From: Anniella stebbinsi
Taxonomy: Eukaryota > Chordata > Lepidosauria > Squamata > Anniellidae
Direction: 5' to 3'
DNA length: 64,000 nt
NCBI GenBank assembly: GCA_029215795.1
Contig: JARDYH010000007.1
Coordinates: forward strand, 60,814,763-60,878,762
A model generated the notes under the pieces. That model searched no databases and was not told the origin of the DNA. It saw only the letters and a list, made by a program, of their open reading frames with translations. Within the stretch, counting starts at the first letter, position 1, and the number at the start of each line of letters is the position of its first letter. Below, piece after piece: positions 21,905 through 32,057 of this stretch. A program made the position numbers and the translations under genes.

Positions 21905-22012
21905 AGCCTTCTGCAACCTGGCACCCTCAAAATGTGTTGGACCACAACTCCCATCTTCCCCAACAAGCAAGGCTCATTCTGAATGGGGACGATGGAGGCT
22001 GTAGTCCAAAAC
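21905..22012. repeat. Hairpin MITE family H1
   Basis: Left arm CTGCAACCTGGCACCCTCAA, then GTGTTGGACCACAACTCCCA. Right arm is weaker: GGAGGCTGTAGTCCAAAACA. Confidence 0.6.
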
Positions 22013-22559
22013 AAGCATGGCTGGCTAGGGCATGCTGGGAGGTGTAGGACTTTTGGGGGGCTAACATGCATAGGATTGCACCCTTAGAAGTTGTGTGCTC
22101 CTCTCCTAAACTGGAACGCACAGCTAGCAAGATTTGTAGGAATACAATTCTGGGTGGTGCCGATCCTAAATCTGGATTCTGGCACAATCTTCTTGATATG
22201 TTTTTAATTAGATTAATCTGGAGTTTGTTGCAGTTTACAGCCCCTCTCTAGAGCCCTTCAGCCACTGGGGAAAGGGGCATGGGGTTGCCACATTTTTTTC
22301 ACTAGCCCCGCTCTGCCCTCTGACAGCTGCCTGAATCCTGACCTGTTGACTCACCCCCCCCCCCCGCCCATCGCTCATCTTCATGTCAGGGAAAGCTCCA
22401 CTTGCTACACTTCTGTGTGTAAGCCAGCTGTTAAAGGCAGAGGAGCCAGAGTTGGAAAAATCTGGCAACCTGAAAATAAAATAGCAGGAGTATAATCAGA
22501 CTGCACCCAATTGAACAAGTTGGACTTGAAAGACTAGGTACACAGGAGCCCTTGGTTTC

Positions 22560-22818
22560 CCCTGCCTCCTCTATAGATCAATGGGATTAGACAAATTCAT
22601 GGAGGGTGAGGCAATCAATGGTTACTAGTCCTGATAGCTGTATATTAACTCCAGGATCAGAGGCAGCATGCCTCTGTATGCCAGTTGCTGGGGAACATGG
22701 GCGGAAGGGTGCTATTGCCCTCATGTCCTCCTTGTGCAGTTCCCCTTGGGGTATCTATGAATGCTGAACTCACAGGCCTTTGGCCTGATCCAGCATGACT
22801 CCTCTTATGTTCTTACTG
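22560..22818 (+). mobile_element. L3/CR1-type LINE 3' fragment
   Basis: GGATTAGACAAATTCATGGA, GCCAGTTGCTGGGGAACATG, GCCTGATCCAGCATGACTCC, tail CTTATGTTCTTAC. Typical L3 3' terminus. Confidence 0.85.
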
Positions 22819-22917
22819 TTTTCACAGGGTTGCCACCTTTTTCACTTGCCTTGGTCCTGTGCTTTTAAAGACAGGCTGGTACACATAAAGTAGCAATTTC
22901 ACGCATAGTTTCTTGAG

Positions 22918-23110
22918 ATTATTATTATTATCTTTATTTGTATCCTGCCTTTTGCCCAATACTGGGCCTCAAGGCGGCTTTACAAAATTAAAACATATAC
23001 AGTTAAAAGCCATAAATAAAAATATACAAAAGTTAAAAATACAATTAAATAGATTTCAATATTAAAACATTTCCACGTTTAAAATACATAATACATTTTT
23101 AAAAATCTTA
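22918..23110 (-). repeat. LINE 3' tail
   Basis: ATTATTATTATCTTTATTTG then CCTGCCTTTTGCCCAATACT and an A-rich segment. Same tail as 16108-16262. Confidence 0.65.
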
Positions 23111-24465
23111 ACATAGTTGGAGGTCCACATTATTCACCAAAGGCCTGCCAGAATAAGAAAGTTTTTGCAGTGGGTCTTACTCCTGGGTAAACAAGCCTGA
23201 AATTGGGACTGTAGGTAGATAGTAAATGATTTCTCATCATCTTATCTCCATGCCAAGAACAGCTTCGCTTACCACATTTTTGTATGCCAGGTTGCTGTTT
23301 AAAGACACAGGAGCCAGGAAAAAAGAGTAGTAAACAAAACATGGAATTTTGTGGCAACAGAAACCCTAAGGGTTTATTCAAGTTTTACAATGCACTCCTA
23401 AATATGTTTATGAGGGAGAAAGATCCATTGATCAAAATGGGACTTATTTCTGAATAAACATGTTTATGTTTACATAGTTAGGCTGCAATCCTAAACACAT
23501 GTATTAGGGAATAAGTTCTGTTGAGTTCTATGGGACATACTTCTTTGTATGTTTGTGGATCTGTTAGTGCCACAAAAGTTATTGCTGCATCAGGAAGTTT
23601 AAAAACGGTGAACATTCTCAGCCAACCAACCTGTTCTAATGATGTAGCATCCTAAATAATTAGCCAGAAGGGTTAAATTCCATTAATAACACATTGAGGA
23701 AGAAAAGGCTGGAATAAATTACATTCTCTAAAATCCCCTATACTCAGGCATATGGAAAGAACTTCAGCCCAAGGTGAATCACTACTGGGAAGAACACTCT
23801 CTTGAAGTCTTCCAGACAAAATGTGTTGGAATACAGACACTGATTGCTCCAAGAATTGGACCCGGTAAAACATCTGTTGGAAGAGGCAAAAAGAAAGGTG
23901 AGTCTCCCCCACCCCCCATTCTTCCTTAACCAATGGTAAAATAATGAATGAAATTGGTAGAAGTTTGATGTATTTTTCTCAGCACATAGAGAAAAGATAT
24001 GCGGCAAAATTATCTTCCTTCCTTGAACTAGAGTAGTTGAAATCCATCAATTTTATTTTCTTTAGCCATTCATTGTAATAAAGAACATCAAAACTAGCAG
24101 AACAGAACAACAATTTGAAAGTAATATATAAAGGTAAATGACCAAGGAACAGAAATATAACACACAGCTTTAAATAGTTAATTAATTAAACAAAACACTT
24201 AGAAGCAATTATCCAAACTGAAATTTACTACATCAGTTCAAGCCTGCTAAGGCAAACATTGCATCAATTTGATTAACCCCTTTGTTTTATTAGCTGAAAG
24301 ACATACGTTTCTGTTGATTTACCAATATTCACTGTGTTTGAATAACTAGCCTAGAAACTTATTTATATTTTCCCCTGAACTGCTTTTTCTCAATAGTTTA
24401 ATGTATTTATTTTAATATTTGGATGATATTTATAAGACCTCAGAAGCTGTATTCTTTTGCTGGGG

Positions 24466-25536
24466 ATGGAGAATATCTCTTCGCCGCCTTTCCAGGCCAA
24501 TTTCACCTTTTGGCATGAGAACACCACTTCTTCACACACAGACAGCTATCGGGGCCTTCAAAAGAGCATGCATCTCCTGTCCATCGTGGTCTACGGTATC
24601 GCGTGTCTCCTAGGGGTAAGCGGGAACGGCCTTGTCATCTGGATTGCTGGCTTCAAGATGAAGAAGACGGTGTATGCCGTGTGGTTTCTCAACCTGGCTG
24701 TCGCTGATTTTGTGTTCACCTTTTTCCTGCCCTTGAGCATCGTCTACACGGCCCTGGGCTTCCATTGGCCCTTTGGGAAACTTCTGTGCAAGCTCAACAG
24801 CACCATTGCCTTCTTAAACATGTTTGCCAGTGTGTTCCTCTTGATGGTCATCAGCATGGATCGGTGCATCTCAGTGCTCTACCCTGTATGGTCCAGAAAC
24901 TACCGGACCACAAAGCTGGCGTATGGCACCGCTCTGGTGACATGGGTCGCAGCCTTCATCATCAGCTCTCCATATCTTATTTTCCGAGACACTGCGACAA
25001 ATTCCAAGAACGTTACCAGCTGCTACAATAACTTTGCTCTCTCCAAAAATTATGATGGCGAGGAGACACGAAGGCTTTGGAGGACAAGGCACAGAGCTAT
25101 GATAGTAACCAGATTTGTATTTGGTTTCCTCTTTCCCTTCACTGTAATCCTGGTCTGCTACAGTATTGTGGCGTTCAGGATGAAAAGGAGACGTCTAACC
25201 AAATCTACCAAACCGTTTAGAATCATCATTGCTGTCACAGCATCATTTTTCCTCTGCTATTTCCCATACCATGTCTTCTCCTTGCTGGAGCTGTCCAAAA
25301 CATCTGCAAGCCATCAGTTCAAGATGGCTCTCTACTTAGGGATCCCTTTGGCTTCGAGCCTGGCTTTCTTCAACAGCTGTATCAACCCCATCCTCTACGT
25401 GTTCATTGGGCAGAAGAAGTTCCGTCAGTCTGTGCTCTCAGCCTTTGAGGGGGCTTTTGGCGAGGACTTCATCCTGTCTTTATCCAACAAGAGAAAATCT
25501 AGATCCATCTCTCAGGCAGAGATTCAGATGACTTAG
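24466..25536 (+). CDS. Class A GPCR of the chemerin/formyl-peptide receptor group
   Basis: A 356-residue seven-transmembrane receptor in one exon. ATG 24466 is the first in-frame ATG after an upstream TAA (24433-24435). N-glycosylation sites N3, N12 and N19 precede TM1. Class A landmarks: N54 (GNGLVIW), D81 (LNLAVADF), C108 paired with C186 in loop 2, D132-R133-C134 in place of DRY, CYFPYH in TM6, NPILY in TM7. The DRCISVLYPVWS block and the TM1/TM7 sequences are typical of CMKLR1, GPR1 and FPR receptors, which couple to Gi in leukocytes. Human CMKLR1 is not next to SHMT1, so this is probably a paralogue; the exact orthologue and ligand are unknown. A single coding exon is normal for this family. 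Frame intact, with a poly(A) signal 300 bases downstream. Confidence 0.93.
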   Translation: MENISSPPFQANFTFWHENTTSSHTDSYRGLQKSMHLLSIVVYGIACLLGVSGNGLVIWIAGFKMKKTVYAVWFLNLAVADFVFTFFLPLSIVYTALGFHWPFGKLLCKLNSTIAFLNMFASVFLLMVISMDRCISVLYPVWSRNYRTTKLAYGTALVTWVAAFIISSPYLIFRDTATNSKNVTSCYNNFALSKNYDGEETRRLWRTRHRAMIVTRFVFGFLFPFTVILVCYSIVAFRMKRRRLTKSTKPFRIIIAVTASFFLCYFPYHVFSLLELSKTSASHQFKMALYLGIPLASSLAFFNSCINPILYVFIGQKKFRQSVLSAFEGAFGEDFILSLSNKRKSRSISQAEIQMT

Positions 25537-25866
25537 TCAGTAGCCAATAGACTAACATTTTTTGCCAAATAACCCACAGGGGACTCTTGTTTAGGCCTTA
25601 TTTTATACAGTTACATCCATGTAACAGGATTTATTGGGTTGCTGGATTTCAATTGGCTTGTTGGCCTTCACAACTGTCACATTTGTAGCATCCAGCTTTT
25701 TTTTTTTTAACCGAAACTGTTTCCTGCATAAAATGCTCGAGCGCCATGCAGTGGCCACTCTATATATGACTGTTCCAAATAATGTTTTTCTAGAACTCGA
25801 AAGCTTGCTCACTATTTTGTGACATTTAAGATGGTCCTAATAAAGTTATTGCCTTACTGTGGAGGT
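25537..25866 (+). other. 3' UTR of the receptor gene
   Basis: From the TAG at 25534-25536 to just beyond AATAAA at 25839-25844. Includes T10 at about 25700. Short and otherwise unremarkable. Confidence 0.7.
25839..25844 (+). promoter_or_regulatory. Poly(A) signal of the receptor gene
   Basis: AATAAA about 300 bases after the stop codon, followed by a GT/T-rich stretch (GTGGAGGTTTTTGTCTTCTT), the usual downstream element. Confidence 0.75.
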
Positions 25867-27204
25867 TTTTGTCTTCTTCTAATGAGCCAACATGGCTGTC
25901 TTTGCTGTTTTGTGTGTGTTTTCTAGATGTTCCACTTGAGGTTGGTCTGCTAGCAGTCACCGAGTGAAGCCAAGGGATAAGCGTGGTCTCAGGAATGAGA
26001 TGTAGCTGGGTGTTAGGAATATGGGTATCTAGGTTACACAGAGCATAGCATCTGTGTTCCAGCAGTGGATAGCCCAGAACTGAAGGCAGATATAGCCTGA
26101 TCTTCAAAGCCCCACCCATGGCCAGCTAAAAATGGTTAGCCCATTCTTCCAGGCCTCTTACTCTTGAGGAAACCTTCAAGGAGCCCTCTTATTTCCTGTG
26201 TGGTTGGGATTGGGATTAAAGGGGTTCAAAGTGCCTCTCCAGTCATTTTCTTACCTGCTTTTCTTGGGCAGATGAACTTTCAAGGTCTTTTAAACTTTAA
26301 CACATGACTTTCACTGAGGAGGTAGAACGGGTGTTTGAGGACTTTCAAAAACTCTGACAGCTTGTCCTGCAAAACTGTTTGCAGTGGTTGAGAAATGTGT
26401 TAAATTCTGCTGACTGGAAAAGTTGGCATGATCCTGAAGGAGGTGGAGAGCAATTCCCCCAAATTGGCCTATGGGAGAGCAGCAGTGCATAAAAAGGAAA
26501 ACACTCAAGAGTCCATAAAAGCAAACAGCAGAGGCACGGAAAGACAAAAAGCTAGCAAGCAATTTGATGGACATGACCGCATTATTGAATCCTACAAGTC
26601 TTGTGCAAGGCATTTTCCTAAAGGGCATTTTTGTTTCACAATAAAGGTGCAGTTGTTATTCAACTTTTGCAGAGGACCAAGATGTCTTTACCGATTAGTG
26701 GTGTTGATGCAGCGAAATCACATCCTCCCGGCATTCAAGCAGGAATTATTTTGTTGCTGGCTATTTTTCCTTTGTGGTTAATGTATCAGTTTGTGCAGTG
26801 AATGTAGTTAGTGTGCATCATGTATGTTGGGCAGTTAAGCTAACCACCACTTGGGAGATCATGCTTTCAAATTAAGGATGGACCAAGATGATCCTTCTTG
26901 TGAGTGAACCCATCAGGGGTCAAATCACAAAGTAGCAGTTCAGTGATAGGACAGAATTAATGACAGAAGTCAGATAAACTGCAGTACAAGCATCCTGGCT
27001 CAACGTCGCTCTGGCATAGTGTCCTGGAGCAGGCACGGGGCTGGCCTGACCCAAAAAGATTTATTCTAGAAGGTTAAGTACTCAAATGACCCATGGTGAG
27101 TGACACTTGACAAGCATTTCATGAAATGATGCTGTTTGTTACTCCATAGAATTGGGGGAGCTGCACCTGTACAGAAATGTCCCTAGTCCAAACCCAGAGC
27201 TTAA

Positions 27205-27330
27205 TTCTTGCTAAGGCTGAAAACTGAGAGTCTGTGATTGGCCCAAAGTCACCCAGTGAACTTCCATGGCAAAGTGCAGACTAGAACTCGGATCTCCCTA
27301 CTCCTAGCCCAACACTCTAACCACGTCTAC
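27205..27330 (-). repeat. Sauria-like SINE, family B, 5' part
   Basis: TGGCCCAAAGTCACCCAGTG, then GACTAGAACTCGGATCTCCC and AACACTCTAACCACG: the reversed tRNA-like head with its B box. Confidence 0.75.
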
Positions 27331-27387
27331 AGAAGTCGCTAGCAGCTAAATCTTTTTCTTTCCAAAGTCCATGTTGGTGTCATACCT

Positions 27388-27477
27388 TTAGACGGCAATC
27401 CTATACCTGTTTAGACAGAAATAAAGTCTTACAACACCCAGCATTCCCCAGCAAACAAGCATAGGATTGTGCCCTTA
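27388..27477. repeat. Hairpin MITE family H2, short
   Basis: Left end GACGGCAATCCTATACCTGT and right end GCATAGGATTGTGCCCTT are inverted; shorter loop than the 8321 copy. Confidence 0.65.
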
Positions 27478-27582
27478 CTAGACCAGCAAAAAGATTTTTC
27501 TTTTACTCTAACGTATGTACAACCCTCCCCCCACCTGTACAGATCAAGACCATAGTTTGGGCGGGCAGGAGGTAGAGCATCT

Positions 27583-27690
27583 TTCCCCAACACAGCCCTC
27601 CAGATGTGCTGTACTACAATACCCATAACCCCCCCCCCATCCAGCTGAGAGTTGCAGTCCAATACGTCTAGAGGGCCCCAGGATGGAGAG
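27583..27690. repeat. Hairpin MITE family H1
   Basis: Left arm TTTCCCCAACACAGCCCTCC, right arm GAGAGTTGCAGTCCAATACG then TCTAGAGGGCCCC. Confidence 0.65.
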
Positions 27691-27774
27691 GAACCCATCT
27701 GGATCATGCCCCACTACACCCCATTGCAATTTATATTGCCAAATAACAGCAACCCATTGAAACATGAGTAGGCG

Positions 27775-27900
27775 ACTTGAGGCCTTTCCAGATGTTGCAA
27801 GGATTGCGGCTCCCATACTCTCCCACCATTGGCTGCTCTGGCTAGGGCTGATGGGAATTGAACTCCAGAACATGTGGCGGGCTACAAGTTGGCCACCCCG
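27775..27900. repeat. Hairpin MITE family H1, diverged
   Basis: Arms around CGGCTCCCATACTCTCCCAC and GGGAATTGAACTCCAGAACA; ends near GGCCACCCC. Confidence 0.5.
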
Positions 27901-28134
27901 ATATATATAGATTTTTGGGGGATTTCTGCCAACAAAATGCTGCCTTGAGAGGATCACCATTTAGAAACGGGAGTGATTAAAATGAGCGGAAGAGAAGAGT
28001 ACTAAGAAATTCAGGCAAGCCCTTTTTAGTTATTTTGTTTTTGGGACTGCCCGTTAACTGAAGTTCCCTGGGCAGTGTACAGAACAAAGTTGCACATACT
28101 TACACATAACTCCTTGCAGAACAGAGGTGCAGCC

Positions 28135-28138
28135 TAAT
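28135..28138. repeat. Target-site duplication, left
   Basis: TAAT immediately before the 5' LTR, repeated at 35496-35499 immediately after the 3' LTR. A 4-base duplication is usual for gammaretroviral integrases. Confidence 0.85.
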
Positions 28139-28671
28139 TGATAGACGCTGAAGGAATTTCAACTTGGAGAAAGTAATGTCTCCTTAAGGTGTCTGTGTGT
28201 CTGCATTTGTCTCTGTGTAATGGAAGGGGTTAACTTTACTACCTGTCAGGATTAATTAATGGCTATGCCATAAAGAGGACAAAGAGAAGAGTTTTGAAGC
28301 CAATGAAACATCGAGTGTGGTCAGCGTGACTGGCACATAGCCAATTAGATGAAGTAGATCCTATAACTTACTCATATATGCATATCTTATCTATGCACTT
28401 GAAATATAATCCCTTGAGCACAAACCTATTATGGTCAGTGTTATTAGACTGTAGAGGTGTTTGACCAATGAAAATGTTTTTTACTTCTGTGATCAAAGTT
28501 TATATAAGTGTGTGAAATCCTTTGTTCGCTGGACTCTTGATTTGCTGCGGCCGAGGTCCCTTTCACTGCAGTGAAATCATTAAAAGGTTAAATTGAATTC
28601 TCCAGTCTCTGGGTCTTTATTGGGTAAGAGATCCCAGAGGCTATAAACCTCCTTCCCGTTGAAGGACAACA
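28139..28671 (+). repeat. 5' LTR
   Basis: 533 bp beginning TGATAGACG and ending GACAACA (TG...CA ends). TATA-like TTATATAAG at about 28499-28507 and ATTAAA at 28579-28584 define U3, R and U5 approximately. No base difference from the 3' LTR was found by eye. Confidence 0.97.
28499..28507 (+). promoter_or_regulatory. LTR TATA box
   Basis: TTATATAAG about 80 bases before the ATTAAA of the same LTR. The 3' LTR has the same element near 35323-35331. Confidence 0.7.
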
Positions 28672-28673
28672 AA

Positions 28674-28692
28674 TTGGCGAGCCAGCCAGGAG
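28674..28692 (+). promoter_or_regulatory. Primer-binding site, tRNA-Arg (ACG)
   Basis: TGGCGAGCCAGCCAGGAG, starting at 28675, three bases after the LTR. It is complementary over 18 bases to the 3' end of vertebrate tRNA-Arg with anticodon ACG, as I recall that tRNA. By convention this gives an R-type ERV name. The match should be confirmed against the host's tRNA set. Confidence 0.8.
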
Positions 28693-29159
28693 GCGAAGTG
28701 CAGCCTGGCCCTGATCCATACTCGCGCGGTGCCCTTTCCAGGAGCGACAATCGTGGCCTGCGCGCCCTGGAATGTTTTTATCCGGGGGCCACATTCTCTC
28801 TCTGGTTCGGGCGACGCAGTGGAGCGGAGCAGGAACACGCTGGGAGAATTAATTTAACCAGAAGAGGGAAGAGGGAAGCCTTCGAAACTGGTGAGTGTCC
28901 CATTCATTTTGGAGTAAGACAAGCAACTGTAACAGATTTCACTGTGTTGATGCTATAGGGAAAAGGACGGGTTTGAGTCCCCCCTTCTTCACCTTTAACC
29001 GGGCTGTGGGAAAGAGCCGGAGCAGAGCAGGAAACCGCGTAGACGCTGGAGGCAGAGGAGGGGGCACTGGTTCGAGTCCGGGGTTGCCCCTCCCATTAGT
29101 AGAGGGAAAGATACAGTCTCCAGCCGAGCGGCGGTTGCAAGTAGGAAAGGAAGCAAACA
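28693..29159 (+). other. Proviral leader
   Basis: GC-rich untranslated leader between the primer site and the gag ATG. It should hold the splice donor and packaging signal; I could not pinpoint either. Confidence 0.6.
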
Positions 29160-30747
29160 ATGGGAACTTCTCAATCGAAGGCTCCCCTCACGACACCCCT
29201 CGGTTGTGTGTTAAAAAAAATTGGACTATATTTGGAGTGCTCCTATGTCAAAAAAAGCAGATGAATTTTTTGTGTACAAAGGTCTGGCCGAAATACCATT
29301 TGCCAGAGGGAAAAGTTTGGCCAGTCCATGGCAGTTTGAATTATGATGTGATTTTGCAATTGAGTCTGTAGGGAGGAAAAATGGTGTGAGCTCCCATACG
29401 TTTGAGCTTTTATCTCTTTGTTCCAAAATGAATCAGCCCAGAAATCATGTGGGCTGAAAGGGGGGTCTGGATTACTGACTTTGCAAAATGCGGGGAGGGT
29501 AGAGAAGGAGAAAAAGCATTTGGTCGTGCAGCAAGAAGAAGAAGATGTAACTTTTTTAATGCCTCCACCCACCGCCCCCGCTCCTCTCCCTCCCCCTCCC
29601 CTCTCTCGTCCAGCTTCTCCTCCCCCTTGTGGTAATCATGTGAACCCTGCGTCACAGAAGTTGGAGCAGATGAGAGACGCGCAGCTCTCTGAGCCGGCTG
29701 CTGTCTCCCCATCTTCTCCAACTTCAGGATTAACGGATGAGTTAATGATGAATTTGGAAGGGTTGCAAAGAATTGCACGTGAGTTAGGGGAGGCTCTGAC
29801 TCCCAAGAAAGAGGCTTGGAATAGGATGACTCAAAGATTGGGAGATGCACGCCTTGTTTCAGCTGGTGTCAGAAGTAAAGACACTGAGAAGAATGTAGTG
29901 CTGGTTCCTTTAAGACAGGCCGTAGGTCCAACAGGAGAAGCACTTTTTCTTCATGTTCCTTTCTCCACAAATGATTTTCTCAAATTGGAAAATGTCTGTT
30001 GGCCCCTTTCGCCAAAATCCCCATGGAATGGAACAGCTGTTTAGCACGATATTTCTCACGCATGAGCCAAATTGGCCAGACGTGCAGGCTTTGTTAACAG
30101 CGCTACTCGCACCAGAGGAGAAGAGGCTAGTTTTGGAGAAAGCGCGCGCTATAAGTTTGGTCCGCCACCCACAGGGAAATCAAAATGATTTGTGCCCAAG
30201 GGAGAATCCAAACTGGGACCCCAATGACCAAGTCGGTCAAGAGAGGCTTAATAATTATAGAGGACTGATATTGGCTGCACTTAAAGAGGCAATCCCAAAG
30301 CAGAAAAATCTGTCCAAGCTATATGAAGTACGCCAGGGGCCAGAAGAGGATCCATCTGCCTTTTATGAGAGATTGTGTGACACAGCCAGGCGGTGGACGG
30401 ACTTAGATCCAGAACAACAGGAGAACCATAGGCTTTTTGTAACGCTTTTTGTGGGATAGGCCAGTCAGGACATTAGACGAAAACTGCAAAAATTGGAAGG
30501 TGTGGCAGGCATGAACATAAGTCAAGTCATAGAAGTGGCTTATAAGGTCTTTTCCAATAGAGAGCAGGCAAAAAGTGAGAAAGAAGATAAGCAGGTGAAA
30601 ATGCAAGCATCGCTTTTAGCAGTTGACCTTGTTGAACAGAGAGGAAGAGGAAGAGGCAGAGGGGCGTCTCGTGCGCGGAGAGGAAGAGGACAGAATGTCA
30701 GATTAGGGCGCGATGAGAACGAAAAGAAGAGAATGTCATGGCTTTGA
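29160..30747 (+). pseudogene. ERV gag, broken
   Basis: The ATG at 29160 opens with MGTSQSK, a myristoylation-type matrix start. Its frame hits TGA at 29262-29264 because an A8 run at 29213-29220 shifts the reading. The matrix-like sequence continues in another frame to TAG 29369-29371 and then returns to the first frame, where TGA 29403-29405 interrupts it. A proline-rich segment and the capsid start (VLVPLRQAVGPTGEALF) run to about 29990, where a further shift occurs. The capsid continues to TAG 30457-30459. The last part is Arg/Gly-rich and ends at TGA 30745-30747. No CCHC zinc knuckle is visible in the nucleocapsid, which gammaretroviruses normally have. Confidence 0.9.
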
Positions 30748-30749
30748 AC

Positions 30750-32057
30750 GAGTCTGATCAGGAATGACTGGAAAAGAAAGAGAATGAGAAACGAATATAT
30801 GCCTCCGCCCGTGAGCCCTTGGTCAGAATGCAAGTGGGCCAAGAGCTTATAGATTTCTTATTGGACTGTGGTGCTACACATTCTGTGCTGACTAACTTTA
30901 AAGGACCTTTGTCTAAAGTAAAAGTTCCCATCATAGGAGCTACTGGAAGGCGAATGCTTCGCCCATTTGCAGCCCCAATGGAGTGTAAAATTAGAGGGAC
31001 CACACTCTCCCATTCATTTCTGTATGTGCCTGAATGCCCCCTACCATTGTTTGGGAGAGACTTGCTGTGTAAACTGCAGGCTCAACTGAGTTTCTCAGGG
31101 GACAGGATCACCATGAGACTGCCCCCAGAGGAAGCCTGGAAGGCTCAGCTGCATTTGTTGATGGAGCCAGTAGAGGGAGAAAATGCTTGGCAGTGCACTC
31201 AGATGAGCCCTTCATCAAAGCAAGCAGAAAGTGATCCTATTCCTTCAGATGTCCTTGATGCAATCATGCCGTGGGTTTGGGATGAGGAAAGGCCAGGAAG
31301 GGCGAAGTGGGCCACCCCAGTCAAGGTGGTGCTGGAACCAGGAGCCATCCCGCCAAGAATACCCCAATACCCCCTCAAGCTAGAGGCCACTGCAGGCAGA
31401 GAAGGAGTGCTGGAATGGACAGCAGAATGTCGAAAGGGCTTTGATGACCTCAAGGGGGCCCTGATGACAGCTCCTGCTCTTGGCCTACCAGATATGGAGA
31501 AGCCATTCCAACTTTATGTACATGAACGCCAAGGGGTGGCATCTGGAGTTTTGACTCAGCTGCTGGGAAGCTGGAAGAGACCAGTGGCTTACTTCTCCAA
31601 GCAATTGGATGCACCCAGTCGAGGATGGCCAGCATGCTTGAAGGCCGTGGCCGCAACGGCAATGTTGGTGAGAGAAGCTCAGAAGCTCACCTTGGGACAG
31701 ACAATGGTTGTGTATACTCCCCATGCAGTGATGGCTGTGATGGATGCCAAAGGAGGAAATTGGCTCTCACCCAGTCGCATGGCCAGATACCAGGTCATCC
31801 TTCTGGATCAAGGGGCTGTTAACCTGCAGGTCTCCAATAGCTTGAACCCAGCTACATTGTTGCCCTTGGAACAAGAAGAGGGAACGCAGCATGATTGTAT
31901 CCAAACTATAGAGAGCATGTATGCCAGTCGGCCGGACCTCAAAGACACCCCGCTACCCAACGCAGAAGAAAATCAGGGTATGCGGTGGTTACGTTGTGAG
32001 ACACCGTGGAAGCAAGAGCCTTGCCCGCCAATACATCAGCACAAAAGGCAGAGCTAA
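30750..32057 (+). pseudogene. ERV protease and truncated reverse transcriptase
   Basis: Open from just after TGA near 30765 to 32057. The protease active site reads LLDCGATHSVL, with Cys where DTGA or DSGA is usual, and ends FGRDLLCKLQ. The reverse transcriptase begins WATPVKVVLEPGAIPP and then jumps near 31380-31415 directly to the connection region (CRKGFDDLKGALMTAPALGL, PVAYFSKQLD). The palm with its LPQG and YxDD motifs is missing, in frame. At about 31965-31990 the frame fails at the start of RNase H. Confidence 0.9.

Larger units (their letters stand above)
21700..24420. other. Intergenic DNA between SHMT1 promoter and the receptor gene
   Basis: Holds a hairpin MITE (21905-22012), an H2 half element (22025-22088), an L3/CR1 fragment (22560-22818), a LINE tail (22918-23110), and short repeats like GGCTGCAATCCTAAACACAT near 23478. 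23560-24420 is AT-rich with no recognised repeat and should contain the receptor's 5' UTR exons or promoter. Confidence 0.55.
25867..28134. other. Intergenic DNA between the receptor and the provirus
   Basis: 25867-27200 shows no gene or repeat I recognise. 27205-27330 is a SINE fragment, 27388-27477 an H2 hairpin, 27583-27690 and 27775-27900 H1 hairpins. The last 100 bases before the provirus are unrecognised. Confidence 0.55.

Noticed and set aside
24457..24465. Start of the receptor at 24457
   Set aside because: That codon is TTG; the first real ATG in frame is 24466.
28895..29371. A separate 158-codon protein starting before gag
   Set aside because: Its first half is the untranslated leader read by chance; only the end is matrix-like, exposed by the frameshift in gag.
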